A stretch of DNA of 64,000 bases, from assembly GCA_937926105.1 (NCBI GenBank), contig CALANS010000176.1, positions 4,504 to 68,503 on the forward strand. Direction: 5' to 3'. The position numbers were made by a program, and so were the translations under genes. Positions 36,171-44,928 of the stretch are shown piece by piece (the stretch's first letter is position 1; each line of letters starts with the position of its first letter). The notes under the pieces were generated by a model. It was not told the origin of the DNA and ran no database searches. It saw only the letters and a list, made by a program, of their open reading frames with translations. This stretch comes from an uncultured Actinomycetes bacterium. Lineage in GTDB: Bacteria > Actinomycetota > Actinomycetes > Mycobacteriales > Nakamurellaceae.

Positions 36171-36878
36171 TCACCGCCGTGCCGCACCCACCAGCGCCGT
36201 GAACAGCCGCAGGTCGGAGCCGACTTCGGGATGCCACTGCACCGCCAGCCAGAACGACCGGTCAGGGTCTTCGATCGCCTCCAACAGCCCGTCCTCGGCG
36301 TGCGCCGCCGCCAGCAACCCCGGATGATCGGCGACGGCCTGATGGTGGTGGCACGGCACCATCGCCTGGTTGCCCAGCACGCTCGCCAGCCGGCTACCCG
36401 GCACGGTGCGCACCGTCACCGAACCGTAGACGCCGGGTCCGGGGGAGTGCACGTCATGGCCGACGACATCCGGAACATGTTGCAGCAGCGATCCTGTCGC
36501 GTGCACGGCCATCATCTGCATGCCCCGGCACACCCCGAGCGTCGGCAAGTCCCGGCCGGCTGCGCCGTCCAGCATCGCCCACTCGGCGGCGTCCCGGTCG
36601 GCCCGCCATCCAGCGGTGTGCGGGCCGGGCTGCTGCCGGTAGCGGGCCGGGTCGACGTCCGCGCCACCGGCAATCACCAGGCCGTCGACGCGATCCAACG
36701 CGGCCAGCGCATCGTCGGCATCCGGGTAGCTGGGCAGCAGCACCGGAACGCCGCCGGCGGCGCTGACGGCGCGCGCGTAGGCGGCCGGCAGCAGATCGGC
36801 GGGGACCTGGTGCCAGGAGCCCCAGTCGGCGGGCTCCCGGTAGGTGCTGATCCCGATGACCGGCTTGGACCTCGCCAT
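36171..36878 (-). CDS. Class I glutamine amidotransferase / gamma-glutamyl hydrolase (PuuD-like)
   Basis: 235 residues from the ATG at 36878. Nucleophile Cys117 is in 'LGVCRGMQMM', and the His-Glu pair is in 'AVQWHPEVGSD'; 'PVIGISTYREP' is the usual start of peptidase C26 proteins. PuuD-type members cut gamma-glutamyl amides, releasing glutamate. It follows the SDR gene by 11 bp. Together with the ligase and dehydrogenases upstream it would finish a gamma-glutamylated amine pathway. Confidence 0.87.
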   Translation of the reverse strand: MARSKPVIGISTYREPADWGSWHQVPADLLPAAYARAVSAAGGVPVLLPSYPDADDALAALDRVDGLVIAGGADVDPARYRQQPGPHTAGWRADRDAAEWAMLDGAAGRDLPTLGVCRGMQMMAVHATGSLLQHVPDVVGHDVHSPGPGVYGSVTVRTVPGSRLASVLGNQAMVPCHHHQAVADHPGLLAAAHAEDGLLEAIEDPDRSFWLAVQWHPEVGSDLRLFTALVGAARR

Positions 36879-36889
36879 GATCGTCTGGT

Positions 36890-37660
36890 TCAGTCCAGCG
36901 GGGTGACGTAGGCGCCGGAGATGCCCCCGTCGACCAAGAACTGGGACGCCGTGATGAAGCTGGATTCGTCGGAGGCCAGGAACACCACCGCGTTGGCGAT
37001 CTCGTCGGCCTCGGCGAATCGGCCCATCGGGATGTGCACCAGTCGGCGGGCAGCCCGCTCCGGATCGGAAGCGAACAGCTCCTGCAGCAGCGGAGTGTTG
37101 ACCGGTCCCGGGCACAGCGCGTTGACCCGCACGCCCTGCCGGGCGAATTGCACCCCGAGCTCGCGGGACATCGCCAACACGCCGCCCTTGGACGCGGTGT
37201 AGGAGATCTGCGACGTGGCGGCGCCCATCACGGCGACGAAGGATGCGGTGTTGATGATCGAGCCCCGGCCCTGCTCGAGCATGTATGGCAGCGCGGCCTG
37301 GCAGCACAGGTAGACGCTGGTCAGGTTGACCTCCTGCACCCGGCGCCACGCCTGCAACCCGGTGGTCAGGATCGAGTCGTCGTCCGGTGGCGAGATCCCG
37401 GCGTTGTTGAAGGCGACATCCACGCTGCCGTACGAACTCTTGGCCAGCGCGAAGAGGGCGGCGACCGAGGCCGGGTCGGTAACGTCGGTGCGGGCGAACG
37501 CACCGCGAACCTCGGCGGCGACCTCGGGCCCACGCTCGTTGTCGATGTCGCCGATCACGACGCGCGCGCCCTCGGCGGCGAACCGCCGGGCGGTGGCCAG
37601 GCCAATGCCGGAGCATCCGCCGGTGATGACGGCGACCCGGCCGTCCAGTCGTCCTGCCAT
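36890..37660 (-). CDS. Short-chain dehydrogenase/reductase
   Basis: 256 residues, ribosome site AAAGGGA upstream. NAD-binding 'TGGCSGIG' at ~14-21, 'NNAG' at ~90, and the catalytic Ser plus 'YTASKGG' Tyr-Lys pair are intact. In the mycobacterial glnA4-amidotransferase-aldC-SDR cluster I recall (Rv2860c-Rv2857c) an SDR occupies the same operon. It probably oxidises an alcohol on the gamma-glutamylated intermediate before the aldehyde dehydrogenase step (inference). Confidence 0.87.
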   Translation of the reverse strand: MAGRLDGRVAVITGGCSGIGLATARRFAAEGARVVIGDIDNERGPEVAAEVRGAFARTDVTDPASVAALFALAKSSYGSVDVAFNNAGISPPDDDSILTTGLQAWRRVQEVNLTSVYLCCQAALPYMLEQGRGSIINTASFVAVMGAATSQISYTASKGGVLAMSRELGVQFARQGVRVNALCPGPVNTPLLQELFASDPERAARRLVHIPMGRFAEADEIANAVVFLASDESSFITASQFLVDGGISGAYVTPLD

Positions 37661-37730
37661 GTCGATGCGTGTCCCTTTCGTAGCTATTTAAGGTGGTTTT
37701 GGGGCGGGTGGAGTGGTGTCTGGACGGACC

Positions 37731-37767
37731 CTATGTCCTTGCCCGGCCAGACCGGGCAAGGACATAG
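37731..37767. repeat. Palindromic repeat, 37-bp family, copy 1
   Basis: Perfect 16-bp arms CTATGTCCTTGCCCGG and CCGGGCAAGGACATAG with loop CCAGA. It lies between the aldehyde dehydrogenase stop (37820) and the SDR start (37660) on the minus strand. There it would be an operon-internal attenuator or partial terminator. The second copy, at 55369, differs by one compensated base pair. Confidence 0.9.
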
Positions 37768-37819
37768 CGGGCCGCAACCGCGCTCGAGTCTCGGCGGAAA
37801 TCCGGCGAACCTGACACGA

Positions 37820-39238
37820 TCAGGGTCCCGTTGCGATGAACACGTTCTTCTCCTCGGTGAACGCGTCCGTGGCGTTCGGACCGAGTTCCCGGCCCAGGCC
37901 GGACTGCTTGTAGCCGCCGAACGGGGTCCAGTACCGCACCGACGAGTGCGAATTCACGCTCAGATTGCCGGATTCCACCCCGCGCGCCACCCGCAGCGCC
38001 CGCCCGATGTCGGCGGTGTAGATCGACCCGGACAGGCCGTACTCGGTGTCGTTGGCCATCGCGATCGCCTCGTCCTCGTCGTCGAACGGCAACACCGCGA
38101 CCACTGGGCCGAACACCTCCTCGCGCCACACCGGGTCGGCGGCCGACGCGGGCAGCACCACGCTGGGCGGGAACCAGAAGCCACCGTCGAGTCCCTCACC
38201 GGTCGGCATACTGCCGGTGACGGCGACGTCGACTCCGGCCAGGTATCCGGCGACCCTGTCCCGGTGGGCCGCGGAGATGAGCGGCCCCATCTCCGCCCGC
38301 GCCGAGGACGGGTCGGCCACCCGGACTCCCGTCACCGCCGTCCCGAACAGGTCCAGAAACCGCTCGTACACGGTGCGCTGGACCAGGATCCGGGATCGGG
38401 CGCAGCAGTCCTGGCCGGCGTTGTCGAACACGGCGTACGGTGCCGCGGCCGCTGCCGCGGCCAGGTCGGTGTCGTCGAAGACGATGGTCGCGTTCTTGCC
38501 GCCCAGTTCCAGAGTGACGGGTTTCACCTGGGTGGCACACCCGGCCATGATCTGCTTGCCGACCTCGGTGGAGCCGGTGAAGCACACCTTACGCACCAGC
38601 GGGTTGTCCACGAAGCGTTGCCCGACCACGGATCCCCGGCCCGGCAGCACCGTGAAGACCCCCTCCGGCAGCCCCGCCTGGCGACCCAGCTCGGCCAGCC
38701 GCAGCGCCGTCAGCGGGGTCAGCTCCGCGGGCTTGAGCACCACCGTGTTCCCGGCGGCCAGCGCCGGCGCGAAACCCCACCCCGCAATCGGCATCGGAAA
38801 GTTCCACGGCACGATCACGCCGACCACGCCGAGTGGCTCCCGGAAGGTGATATCCACCCCACCAGGGACGGGAATCTGCTTGCCCAGCAGGCGTTCCGGT
38901 GCCGCAGAGTAGTAGTTCAGCACGTCGCGGACGTTGCCGGCCTCCCACCGCGCGTTGCCCAGGGTGTGCCCCGAGTTCGCAATTTCCAACTGGGCCAACT
39001 CGTCCAGGTGCGCGTCCACTGCGGCGGCGAAGGCGCGCAGTAGCCGGGCCCGCTCGCCCGGTGCGATGCCGCGCCAACTGCGGAACGCGGCATTCGCCCG
39101 CTCGATGGCGGCGTCGGCCTCCGCGGCGTCCGCCAGCGGGACCTCACCGATCGGCGCTCCGGTGGCGGGGTTGAGCACCGTGTGCATCCCACCCGCCCCG
39201 GAGGTGAGCGCCGGATCGACCGTGATCAACGTGCCCAT
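37820..39238 (-). CDS. Aldehyde dehydrogenase (AldC-like) of the gamma-glutamyl operon
   Basis: 472 residues from the ATG at 39238, which has AGGAG upstream. 'VPWNFPMPIAGWGFAPALAA', Glu in 'TLELGGKNATIVF' and catalytic Cys in 'DNAGQDCCARSR' are present. Its start lies 23 bp after the glutamine-synthetase-like stop. Position and type match PuuC-like enzymes that oxidise a gamma-glutamyl aminoaldehyde. The actual amine is unknown. Confidence 0.88.
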   Translation of the reverse strand: MGTLITVDPALTSGAGGMHTVLNPATGAPIGEVPLADAAEADAAIERANAAFRSWRGIAPGERARLLRAFAAAVDAHLDELAQLEIANSGHTLGNARWEAGNVRDVLNYYSAAPERLLGKQIPVPGGVDITFREPLGVVGVIVPWNFPMPIAGWGFAPALAAGNTVVLKPAELTPLTALRLAELGRQAGLPEGVFTVLPGRGSVVGQRFVDNPLVRKVCFTGSTEVGKQIMAGCATQVKPVTLELGGKNATIVFDDTDLAAAAAAAPYAVFDNAGQDCCARSRILVQRTVYERFLDLFGTAVTGVRVADPSSARAEMGPLISAAHRDRVAGYLAGVDVAVTGSMPTGEGLDGGFWFPPSVVLPASAADPVWREEVFGPVVAVLPFDDEDEAIAMANDTEYGLSGSIYTADIGRALRVARGVESGNLSVNSHSSVRYWTPFGGYKQSGLGRELGPNATDAFTEEKNVFIATGP

Positions 39239-39261
39239 GCGCGCCCGCTCTCCTGTCCGAT

Positions 39262-40635
39262 TCACAGCCGCTCGAAGCCGCGGCGGCGTTCCCAATCGGT
39301 GACGGCGGCCCCGAACGCGGCCAGTTCGGTGTCGGCCGCATGAACATAGTGCTCCACCACGTCGTCACCGAACGCGGCGCGGGCCAGCGCCGAGCCGGCG
39401 AACGCCTCCCGGGCGTCGCGCAGCGTGCGGGGCACCTGGGGATGCCCGGAGGTGTAGGCGTTGCCCACCAGTTCCGGCTCCAACTCCAGCTCGCGCTCGA
39501 TCCCGTGCAGGCCGCCCGCCAGCATCGCCGCGAGCCCCAGATAGGGGTTCACGTCACCGCCCGGTACCCGGTTCTCCAGCCGGGCCGACGCTCCCTGCCC
39601 GACCAGTCGCACCGCGCAGGTACGGTTGTCGTTGCCCCAGCCGATGGTGGTCGGCGCGAACGATCCGTCAGCGAACCGCTTGTAGGAGTTGATGTTCGGC
39701 GCGTACAGCAGGGTGAAGTCGGCCATCGTGGCCAGCACCCCGGCGATGAAATGATCGTAGATCGTCGAGCGGGCGCCGGAGTCCCAGAACACCGCAGCGC
39801 CGTCGGCGCCGCGCAGGGACAGATGGATGTGGCAGGAGCTGCCCTCCCGCTCGTCGTATTTGGCCATGAAGGTGATCGAGCGCCCGTGCTGGGCGGCGAT
39901 CTCCTTGGCGACATTCTTGTACACCGCGTGGTTGTCGGCGGTTGTCAGCACATCGGCGTAGAGGAAGGCGATCTCGTGCTGGCCAAAGTTGCATTCGCCC
40001 TTGGCCGATTCGACGGTGGTGCCGGCCGCGTACATGGTGTTGCGGATCTCTCGCAGCAGCGGCTCCACCCGAGTGGTGCCCAGGATCGAGTAGTCCACGT
40101 TGTACTGATTGGCCGGAGTCATCGCGGTGTAGCCCGAGCGCCAGGCGTCTTCGTAGCTGGTGTCGAACACGATGAACTCCAGTTCGGTGCCGGCCAGCGC
40201 CGTGAAGCCCCGCTCGGCGGCGCGGGCGGCCTGCGCGGCCAGGATGGTGCGTGGTGACTGGCGCACCGGAGAGCCGTCCATCCAGGTCAGGTCGCACTGG
40301 ATCATCGCGGTGCCCGGCAGGTGCACCAGGCGCCGGATGGTGGAAAGGTCCAGTTGAAAAGCCATGTCGCCGTAGCCGGATTCCCAGGACGTGATGGCGT
40401 AGCCGGGGATGGTGTTCATCTCAACGTCGACGGCCAGTAGGTAATTGCAGCCCTCGGTGCCATGCCCCAGCACGTGGTCGCGGAAGAACTCGGCATGCAG
40501 CCGCTTGCCCTGCAGCCGGCCCTGCATATCGGTGAAGGCCACGATGACGGTGTCGATCTCGCCGGAGTCGATCTGCGCGAGCAGCGCCTCGGTGGTCAGC
40601 AGCCGGGAGTTGCGGGCGGTGGTGTGGGTGCTCAT
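39262..40635 (-). CDS. Glutamine-synthetase-like gamma-glutamyl-amine ligase (GlnA4/PuuA-like)
   Basis: 457 residues from the ATG at 40635 that overlaps the regulator stop (ATGA). The GS catalytic domain is recognisable: 'GTELEFIVFD', 'ESAKGECNFGQHEIAF', 'KYDEREGSSCHIHLSL', 'NSYKRFADGSFAP' and 'RLENRVPGGDVNPYLGLAAM'. The adenylylation Tyr motif of true GlnA is not seen. In a catabolic operon with amidotransferase and dehydrogenases, it most likely joins glutamate to an amine such as ethanolamine or a polyamine rather than ammonia (inference from family knowledge). Confidence 0.88.
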   Translation of the reverse strand: MSTHTTARNSRLLTTEALLAQIDSGEIDTVIVAFTDMQGRLQGKRLHAEFFRDHVLGHGTEGCNYLLAVDVEMNTIPGYAITSWESGYGDMAFQLDLSTIRRLVHLPGTAMIQCDLTWMDGSPVRQSPRTILAAQAARAAERGFTALAGTELEFIVFDTSYEDAWRSGYTAMTPANQYNVDYSILGTTRVEPLLREIRNTMYAAGTTVESAKGECNFGQHEIAFLYADVLTTADNHAVYKNVAKEIAAQHGRSITFMAKYDEREGSSCHIHLSLRGADGAAVFWDSGARSTIYDHFIAGVLATMADFTLLYAPNINSYKRFADGSFAPTTIGWGNDNRTCAVRLVGQGASARLENRVPGGDVNPYLGLAAMLAGGLHGIERELELEPELVGNAYTSGHPQVPRTLRDAREAFAGSALARAAFGDDVVEHYVHAADTELAAFGAAVTDWERRRGFERL

Positions 40636-41600
40636 GGTTGTGGGCTTGACGTCCTTCCTGCTCTGGCCGTAGTGGACTCGGGCGGGCATCCCGCGGGTGG
40701 TGGGCGGGCCGGCTGCTGGCGTGGGGTGATCGCCGGTACCGAGTCCGGCTCATCCGGCGGCAGCCCCAGCGGGCCGCGTAGCAGCGCGGCGGTGTCGTCG
40801 CAGTGCTGCTCCATGGCGCGGCGGGCCGCAGCGGGATTGCCGGCCAGGATTGCCGACACGATGGTGGCGTGCTGATGATTGGAGTGCTCGATGGTGCGGC
40901 CGAGAACGGGGATGGCCAGCAGTATCTCGTGCAGTGACGTCTGCACGTCGGTGACGGCGTCGATCACCATCGCCGACCCGGACGCCGCCGCGATTGCCAG
41001 ATGCAGCCGGGAGTCGGCCTGCCGAAGCGCGGCGCTGTCCGTGGCCTGCCGCACCGCCTGCTGGAACCCGACCAACCGCTCCCGCTCGACCGGGCCGAGC
41101 GCACGGCCGGCGGCCACGTAACAGGCTCCAGGCTCCACGATCCGCCGAAACTGCAGCGCCTCGATCAGGTCGGGTCGACGCTCGGCCAGCCACCCTGAGC
41201 GGAGCGGTCCCGGCTCCGGGGGCCGATAGTCGACGGTGGTGCCGCCGCCCCGGCCCCGAGCGGTGACGACCATCCCGGCGGAGCGCAGCGCCGCAATGGC
41301 CTCGCGCAGCGTCGCCCGGGACACCCCGAGCCGGCCGGCCAGTTCCCGTTCCGGTGGCAGCAGCGTGCCCGTCGGGAAGACCCCGAGCTGGATGGCGGCG
41401 GCCAGACGTTCCACGCACGTCTGGAAGGCGTGCGCCCGCAGCGGCCGCAGCAGCACGGACCCCAGACCGGCCGGGTCGGAGTCCGACGCGGTCGGGACGG
41501 AGTTCGGTCCGGCCACGTCGGAGGTCGGACGGGATTTCTCGGCGATCCCCGGCAGCGGGGCGCTCGCGGCACCGGGCGCCGTCCTCGATATCCCCGTCAC
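40632..41600 (-). CDS. GntR/FadR-family regulator (FCD domain)
   Basis: 322 residues from a GTG at 41600; the first ~50 residues are Pro/Ser-rich and the true start may be later. The winged HTH is 'GTLLPPERELAGRLGVSRAT' with 'LREAIAALRSAGMV'. The FCD effector domain carries metal-site His residues ('DSRLHLAIA', 'HSNHQHATIVSAI', 'EQHCDD'). It is the first gene of the operon and translationally coupled to the ligase gene, so it likely controls the whole operon through the operator near 41.7 kb. Confidence 0.85.
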   Translation of the reverse strand: MTGISRTAPGAASAPLPGIAEKSRPTSDVAGPNSVPTASDSDPAGLGSVLLRPLRAHAFQTCVERLAAAIQLGVFPTGTLLPPERELAGRLGVSRATLREAIAALRSAGMVVTARGRGGGTTVDYRPPEPGPLRSGWLAERRPDLIEALQFRRIVEPGACYVAAGRALGPVERERLVGFQQAVRQATDSAALRQADSRLHLAIAAASGSAMVIDAVTDVQTSLHEILLAIPVLGRTIEHSNHQHATIVSAILAGNPAAARRAMEQHCDDTAALLRGPLGLPPDEPDSVPAITPRQQPARPPPAGCPPESTTARAGRTSSPQP

Positions 41601-41690
41601 CGCCGTGTCTCACCGCCCCCGATCCGTCGATGGGTCGCGGCCTGCGGCAATGACCCCTGGCGCGATCATGCTGCCGGAGAGCGGCTCTGT

Positions 41691-41708
41691 CAATGGTCTG
41701 ACCCCATG
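41691..41708. promoter_or_regulatory. Putative GntR/FadR-type operator
   Basis: TGGTCTGACC at 41694-41703 matches 10 of 11 bases of the TGGTCTGACCA-type site I know from PdhR/LldR regulators. Flanking ATGG (41693-41696) and CCAT (41704-41707) add symmetry. It lies about 90 bp before the GTG of the GntR gene, in the divergent gap shared with the amidase. Confidence 0.5.
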
Positions 41709-41822
41709 CCTTTGTGCCTTCCCGCTCGCCCGGGCCGGCGGGCGGATCTTGGCAGGGCTTGCCGAATGGTCCGCGCTCGGGATGCGCCATGCTGTGAGGA
41801 CCGCGTCCCCGGCCTGTCCGAG

Positions 41823-41866
41823 TCGTGTGTCTGAGCGCGCGCCATGGCGCCCCTTCAGACACACGA
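41823..41866. repeat. Palindromic repeat, 44-bp family, copy 2
   Basis: Outer arms TCGTGTGTCTGA and TCAGACACACGA pair perfectly (12 bp), and the centre holds the self-complementary GCGCCATGGCGC. The element stands in a divergent intergenic region, 34 bp before the amidase ATG, where a terminator is not needed. That weakens a pure terminator explanation for the family. Confidence 0.85.
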
Positions 41867-41900
41867 GGCACCGGGGATCGGTCGAACCGGAGGAGGAGCG

Positions 41901-43328
41901 ATGTCCACCGAGCTGTACTACCGGCCGGCCACCGAGCTGGCCGCGATGCTGCGCGCGAAGGAGGTCTCCGCCCGGGAGGTCGTCACTGCTCACCTGGAAC
42001 GCATCGACGCCGTCAACCCGGCCGTCAACGCCATCGTCACCCATACCCCCGAGCTCGCCCTGCAGCAGGCCGCGCGAGCGGACGAGGCCGCCGCTCGCGA
42101 CGAATTCCTCGGACCACTGCACGGAATCCCGGTGGCGCACAAGGATAACCACCTGACCAAGGGCATCGCCACCACGTTCGGTTCCACCACCCGGGCCGAT
42201 TTCATCCCGGACGCCGACGACCTGGTCATCGAGCGGATGAAGGGCGCCGGGGTGATCACCCTGGGCAAGACCAACATCCCGGAGTTCGCCGCCGGCGGGC
42301 ACACCTTCAACGAGGTGTTCGGCATCACCCGCAACCCCTACGACCTGTCCGTCACGGCCGGGGGTTCCTCCGGCGGGGCGGCCGCCGCGCTGGCGGCGGG
42401 CATGCACCCGCTCGCAGACGGCAACGATATGGGCGGCTCGCTGCGGCTGCCGGCCGGCTACTGCAACGTGATCGGGCTGCGGTCGTCCGCGGGGCGGGTG
42501 CCGGTGTACCCCGCCGCCGACGGATTCGTCGGGCTGTCGGTGCAGGGCCCGATGGCACGCACCGTCGCCGACCTGGCGCTGCTGCTCTCGGTGATGGCGG
42601 GCCCGGATCGGCGCTCGCCGATGTCCCTGGAGGAGCCCGGCTCGTCGTTCGCGTCCGTGCCGGAGGGTGGTCTCGCCGGCAGGCGGATCGCGTTCTCCAT
42701 CGATCTGGGTGGGGCGGTGACGGTGGATCCGGAGGTCGCGCGGATTGTGCGGGCCGCGGCCGCGTCCTGCGAGAGCGCCGGGGCGATCGTCGAGGAGGCC
42801 TCGCCCGACTTCGCCGGGGCCGACGAGTGCTTCCGGACCCTGCGTGCCTGGCAGTTCGAGGCCACCCTCGGCGAATTCCTGGACAGCCACCGGGAGGTGG
42901 TGCGCCCCAGCCTGTACGCCAACATGGAGCAGGGCCGGGGGCTGACCGGGCCGCAGGTCGGGCGGGCGGCCGTGCTGCGCACCACCCTGTTCCACCGGAT
43001 GCGCGAATTCCTGGAACCTGCTGGTGCCGGCTTCGATGCGCTGCTGCTGCCGATCGCCCCGCTGCCGGCCTTCTCCGCGGACATCCAATACCCCGAGATG
43101 GTGGCCGGCGAGCCCCAACCGGACTACCTGGGCTGGATGCGCCCGGTATGCCACGTGACGGTGACGGGCCATCCGGCGATCGCCATGCCCGCCGGGTTCT
43201 GCGCGGCCGGTACGCCGGTGGGGGTGCAACTGGTGGGCCGGCACCGTGGCGAGCGGGAGTTGCTGGGCCTGGCCGCCGGGTTCGAGGCGGCGACGGGGTA
43301 CGCGAGTCGGCGCCCGACCGCAATCTGA
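41901..43328 (+). CDS. Amidase-signature-family amidase
   Basis: 475 residues from an ATG behind GGAGGAGGAG. The Ser-cisSer-Lys triad is visible: Lys81 ('VAHKDN'), Ser156 ('AGGSSGG') and Ser180 ('GNDMGGSLRLPAGY'). Members hydrolyse linear amides to acid plus ammonia. No accompanying GatC/GatB genes are present, so a tRNA-amidotransferase role is unlikely. It is divergent from the gamma-glutamyl operon and may share its regulation. Confidence 0.87.
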   Translation: MSTELYYRPATELAAMLRAKEVSAREVVTAHLERIDAVNPAVNAIVTHTPELALQQAARADEAAARDEFLGPLHGIPVAHKDNHLTKGIATTFGSTTRADFIPDADDLVIERMKGAGVITLGKTNIPEFAAGGHTFNEVFGITRNPYDLSVTAGGSSGGAAAALAAGMHPLADGNDMGGSLRLPAGYCNVIGLRSSAGRVPVYPAADGFVGLSVQGPMARTVADLALLLSVMAGPDRRSPMSLEEPGSSFASVPEGGLAGRRIAFSIDLGGAVTVDPEVARIVRAAAASCESAGAIVEEASPDFAGADECFRTLRAWQFEATLGEFLDSHREVVRPSLYANMEQGRGLTGPQVGRAAVLRTTLFHRMREFLEPAGAGFDALLLPIAPLPAFSADIQYPEMVAGEPQPDYLGWMRPVCHVTVTGHPAIAMPAGFCAAGTPVGVQLVGRHRGERELLGLAAGFEAATGYASRRPTAI

Positions 43329-43350
43329 GTCGGCGCCCGGCCGCACTCTG
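43305..43350 (+). repeat. 23-bp tandem duplication across the amidase stop codon
   Basis: Units at 43305-43327 and 43328-43350 both start GAGTCGGCGCCCG and differ at two bases. The first unit codes the last residues of the amidase, and the TGA spans the junction. Confidence 0.75.
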
Positions 43351-43420
43351 AGGCCTCGAACCGGGTGCGCAGGGCATCCCTCGGCCCGGGCAATGGTGGT
43401 CGCCGGTGGCGAGTCCCACC

Positions 43421-43461
43421 GGCTCGCGTTCTGCTCCGCGAGACGGAGCAGAACGCGAGCC
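43421..43461 (+). terminator. Perfect 18-bp hairpin after the amidase
   Basis: Arms GGCTCGCGTTCTGCTCCG and CGGAGCAGAACGCGAGCC with loop CGAGA. It is 93 bp after the amidase stop. Its architecture (16-18-bp perfect stem, five-base loop ending AGA) matches the 37-bp family at 37731 and 55369, though its stem sequence differs. Confidence 0.8.
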
Positions 43462-43604
43462 TCCGTGAAACACTGCGGCGTGTCGCGCACGACACCGCGC
43501 GCCGAACTGGACCGGCGGGCCCCGGCATGGTGTCATGGGGGACGCCCGGTGAATGACACGGGTGTGATTCACGCCGGGTGCGGCAGGACGGGAGGGGTCG
43601 GCGG

Positions 43605-43901
43605 ATGGATGCAGCGAGCGCGGCGGGGCACACCGAGGAGCCGCTCCCCGAGGGCCTAGGTCGCCGTGAGCTGGACATCCTGCAGTTCGAGCGCCAGTGG
43701 TGGCAGTACGCCGGCAACAAGGAGCAGGCGATCCGCGACATGTTCAGCCTGTCCGCGACCCGCTACTACCAGGTGCTCAACCAGATCATCGACAACCCTG
43801 CGGCGCTGGCTGCCGAACCGCTGCTGGTGCGCCGGTTACGCCGGCTGCGCGCCAGTCGGCAGAAGACCCGGGCCGCACGCCGGCTGGGCATCCGGGTCTG
43901 A
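43605..43901 (+). CDS. DUF3263 protein
   Basis: 98 residues from the ATG behind GGGAGGGG. 'RRELDILQFERQWWQYAGNK' followed by 'EQAIRDMFSLSATRYYQVLN' is the DUF3263 pattern, a small actinobacterial helical domain of unknown function that looks like an HTH. The C-terminus is very basic ('LRRLRASRQKTRAARRLG'), consistent with nucleic-acid binding. Inverted repeats GTGTCAT (43530-43536) and ATGACAC (43553-43559) upstream could be an operator. Confidence 0.85.
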   Translation: MDAASAAGHTEEPLPEGLGRRELDILQFERQWWQYAGNKEQAIRDMFSLSATRYYQVLNQIIDNPAALAAEPLLVRRLRRLRASRQKTRAARRLGIRV

Positions 43902-44010
43902 CCTTTGCATCGTGCCGCCGCCGGGCGGGAGGCAAAGCACTCGATCGCTGAGTTGGGCTCCGGAACGGGTACGTGAACCCGGAGAACGGGGCACGACCGA
44001 CGATCTCCCG

Positions 44011-44928
44011 TCACCGATAACGGCGCCGTCGCGGCATCCGCACCACCCGACGGGCACCCACCCGACGCTGCCGGGATAGCGGGCTGCCGTCGGATGCTCG
44101 CCCGGCCACCCGGCGGCGCCGGGGCATCCGCACCGCCAGCCGCAGCGGCCGCCGATTGGCCCGCGCCACCCGCCGCCGGTCCTCGCCGTCCCACAGCTCC
44201 GGATGATGCCGCAGGTAGCGGTACTTCCACCCGGCGTAGGGCAGATGCAGCAGATAGACGATCAGGCCGATCAGCAGGATCAGGTGCGGCTCGTAGAACA
44301 GCGCGGCCACGCCGATCACCAGCAGCACCAGCAGCGGCACGATCAGACGCGGCGGCACCCGCACCGACTTCAGCGCGATCGTCGGGATCCGGGAGACCAT
44401 CATCAGGCCCATGGCGATCGCCCAGACTCCGACCGCCCATGGGCTGGACCACGGCCCGTCCCCGAACCGGATGGTGATCAGCAGCGGCACGGTGGCCAGC
44501 AGCGCCCCGGCCGGCGACGGCACCCCGGTAAAGAATCCCTTCGCCCACGGTTTGGGGGCGGTATCCAGGAACGAGTTGAATCGGGCCAGCCGGAGCACCG
44601 TGCACACCGCGTACACCAGGCAGGCCGCCCAGCCCAGGGTGTGACCCTCCAGCTGCCAGATGTACAGCAGCAGCGCGGGGGCGACTCCGAACGAGATCGC
44701 GTCGGACAGCGAATCCAGTTCCGCGCCGATCCTGCTGGTGGAACGCAGCAGCCGGGCTGCCGGGCCGTCCAGCGAATCCAGGATGGCGGCCAGTGCGATG
44801 GCGCCGATCGCATAGGTGAAATGCCCCGGCAGTGACTTCTGCAGTGCGAAGGCGACCGCGGTCAGGCCGGAGGACACCGCCAGCACGGTGATGGCGTTGG
44901 GCAGGAACCGCACGGCGGGGGCCGCCAT
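44011..44928 (-). CDS. pssA: CDP-diacylglycerol-serine O-phosphatidyltransferase
   Basis: 305 residues, an integral membrane enzyme making phosphatidylserine. The CDP-alcohol phosphotransferase motif is split over 'DSLDGPAARLL' and 'GAELDSLSD' (~50-75), and about seven hydrophobic helices follow. The C-terminal ~55 residues are an unusual Arg-rich tail in which 'VRMPRRRR' occurs twice. Its ATG overlaps the stop of a 45-codon gene by one base (TGATG). Confidence 0.9.
   Translation of the reverse strand: MAAPAVRFLPNAITVLAVSSGLTAVAFALQKSLPGHFTYAIGAIALAAILDSLDGPAARLLRSTSRIGAELDSLSDAISFGVAPALLLYIWQLEGHTLGWAACLVYAVCTVLRLARFNSFLDTAPKPWAKGFFTGVPSPAGALLATVPLLITIRFGDGPWSSPWAVGVWAIAMGLMMVSRIPTIALKSVRVPPRLIVPLLVLLVIGVAALFYEPHLILLIGLIVYLLHLPYAGWKYRYLRHHPELWDGEDRRRVARANRRPLRLAVRMPRRRRVAGRASDGSPLSRQRRVGARRVVRMPRRRRYR

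Noticed and set aside
39262..40635. Ordinary ammonia-assimilating glutamine synthetase
   Set aside because: Context is a catabolic amine operon with amidotransferase and dehydrogenases, and the adenylylation motif of GlnA is not seen.
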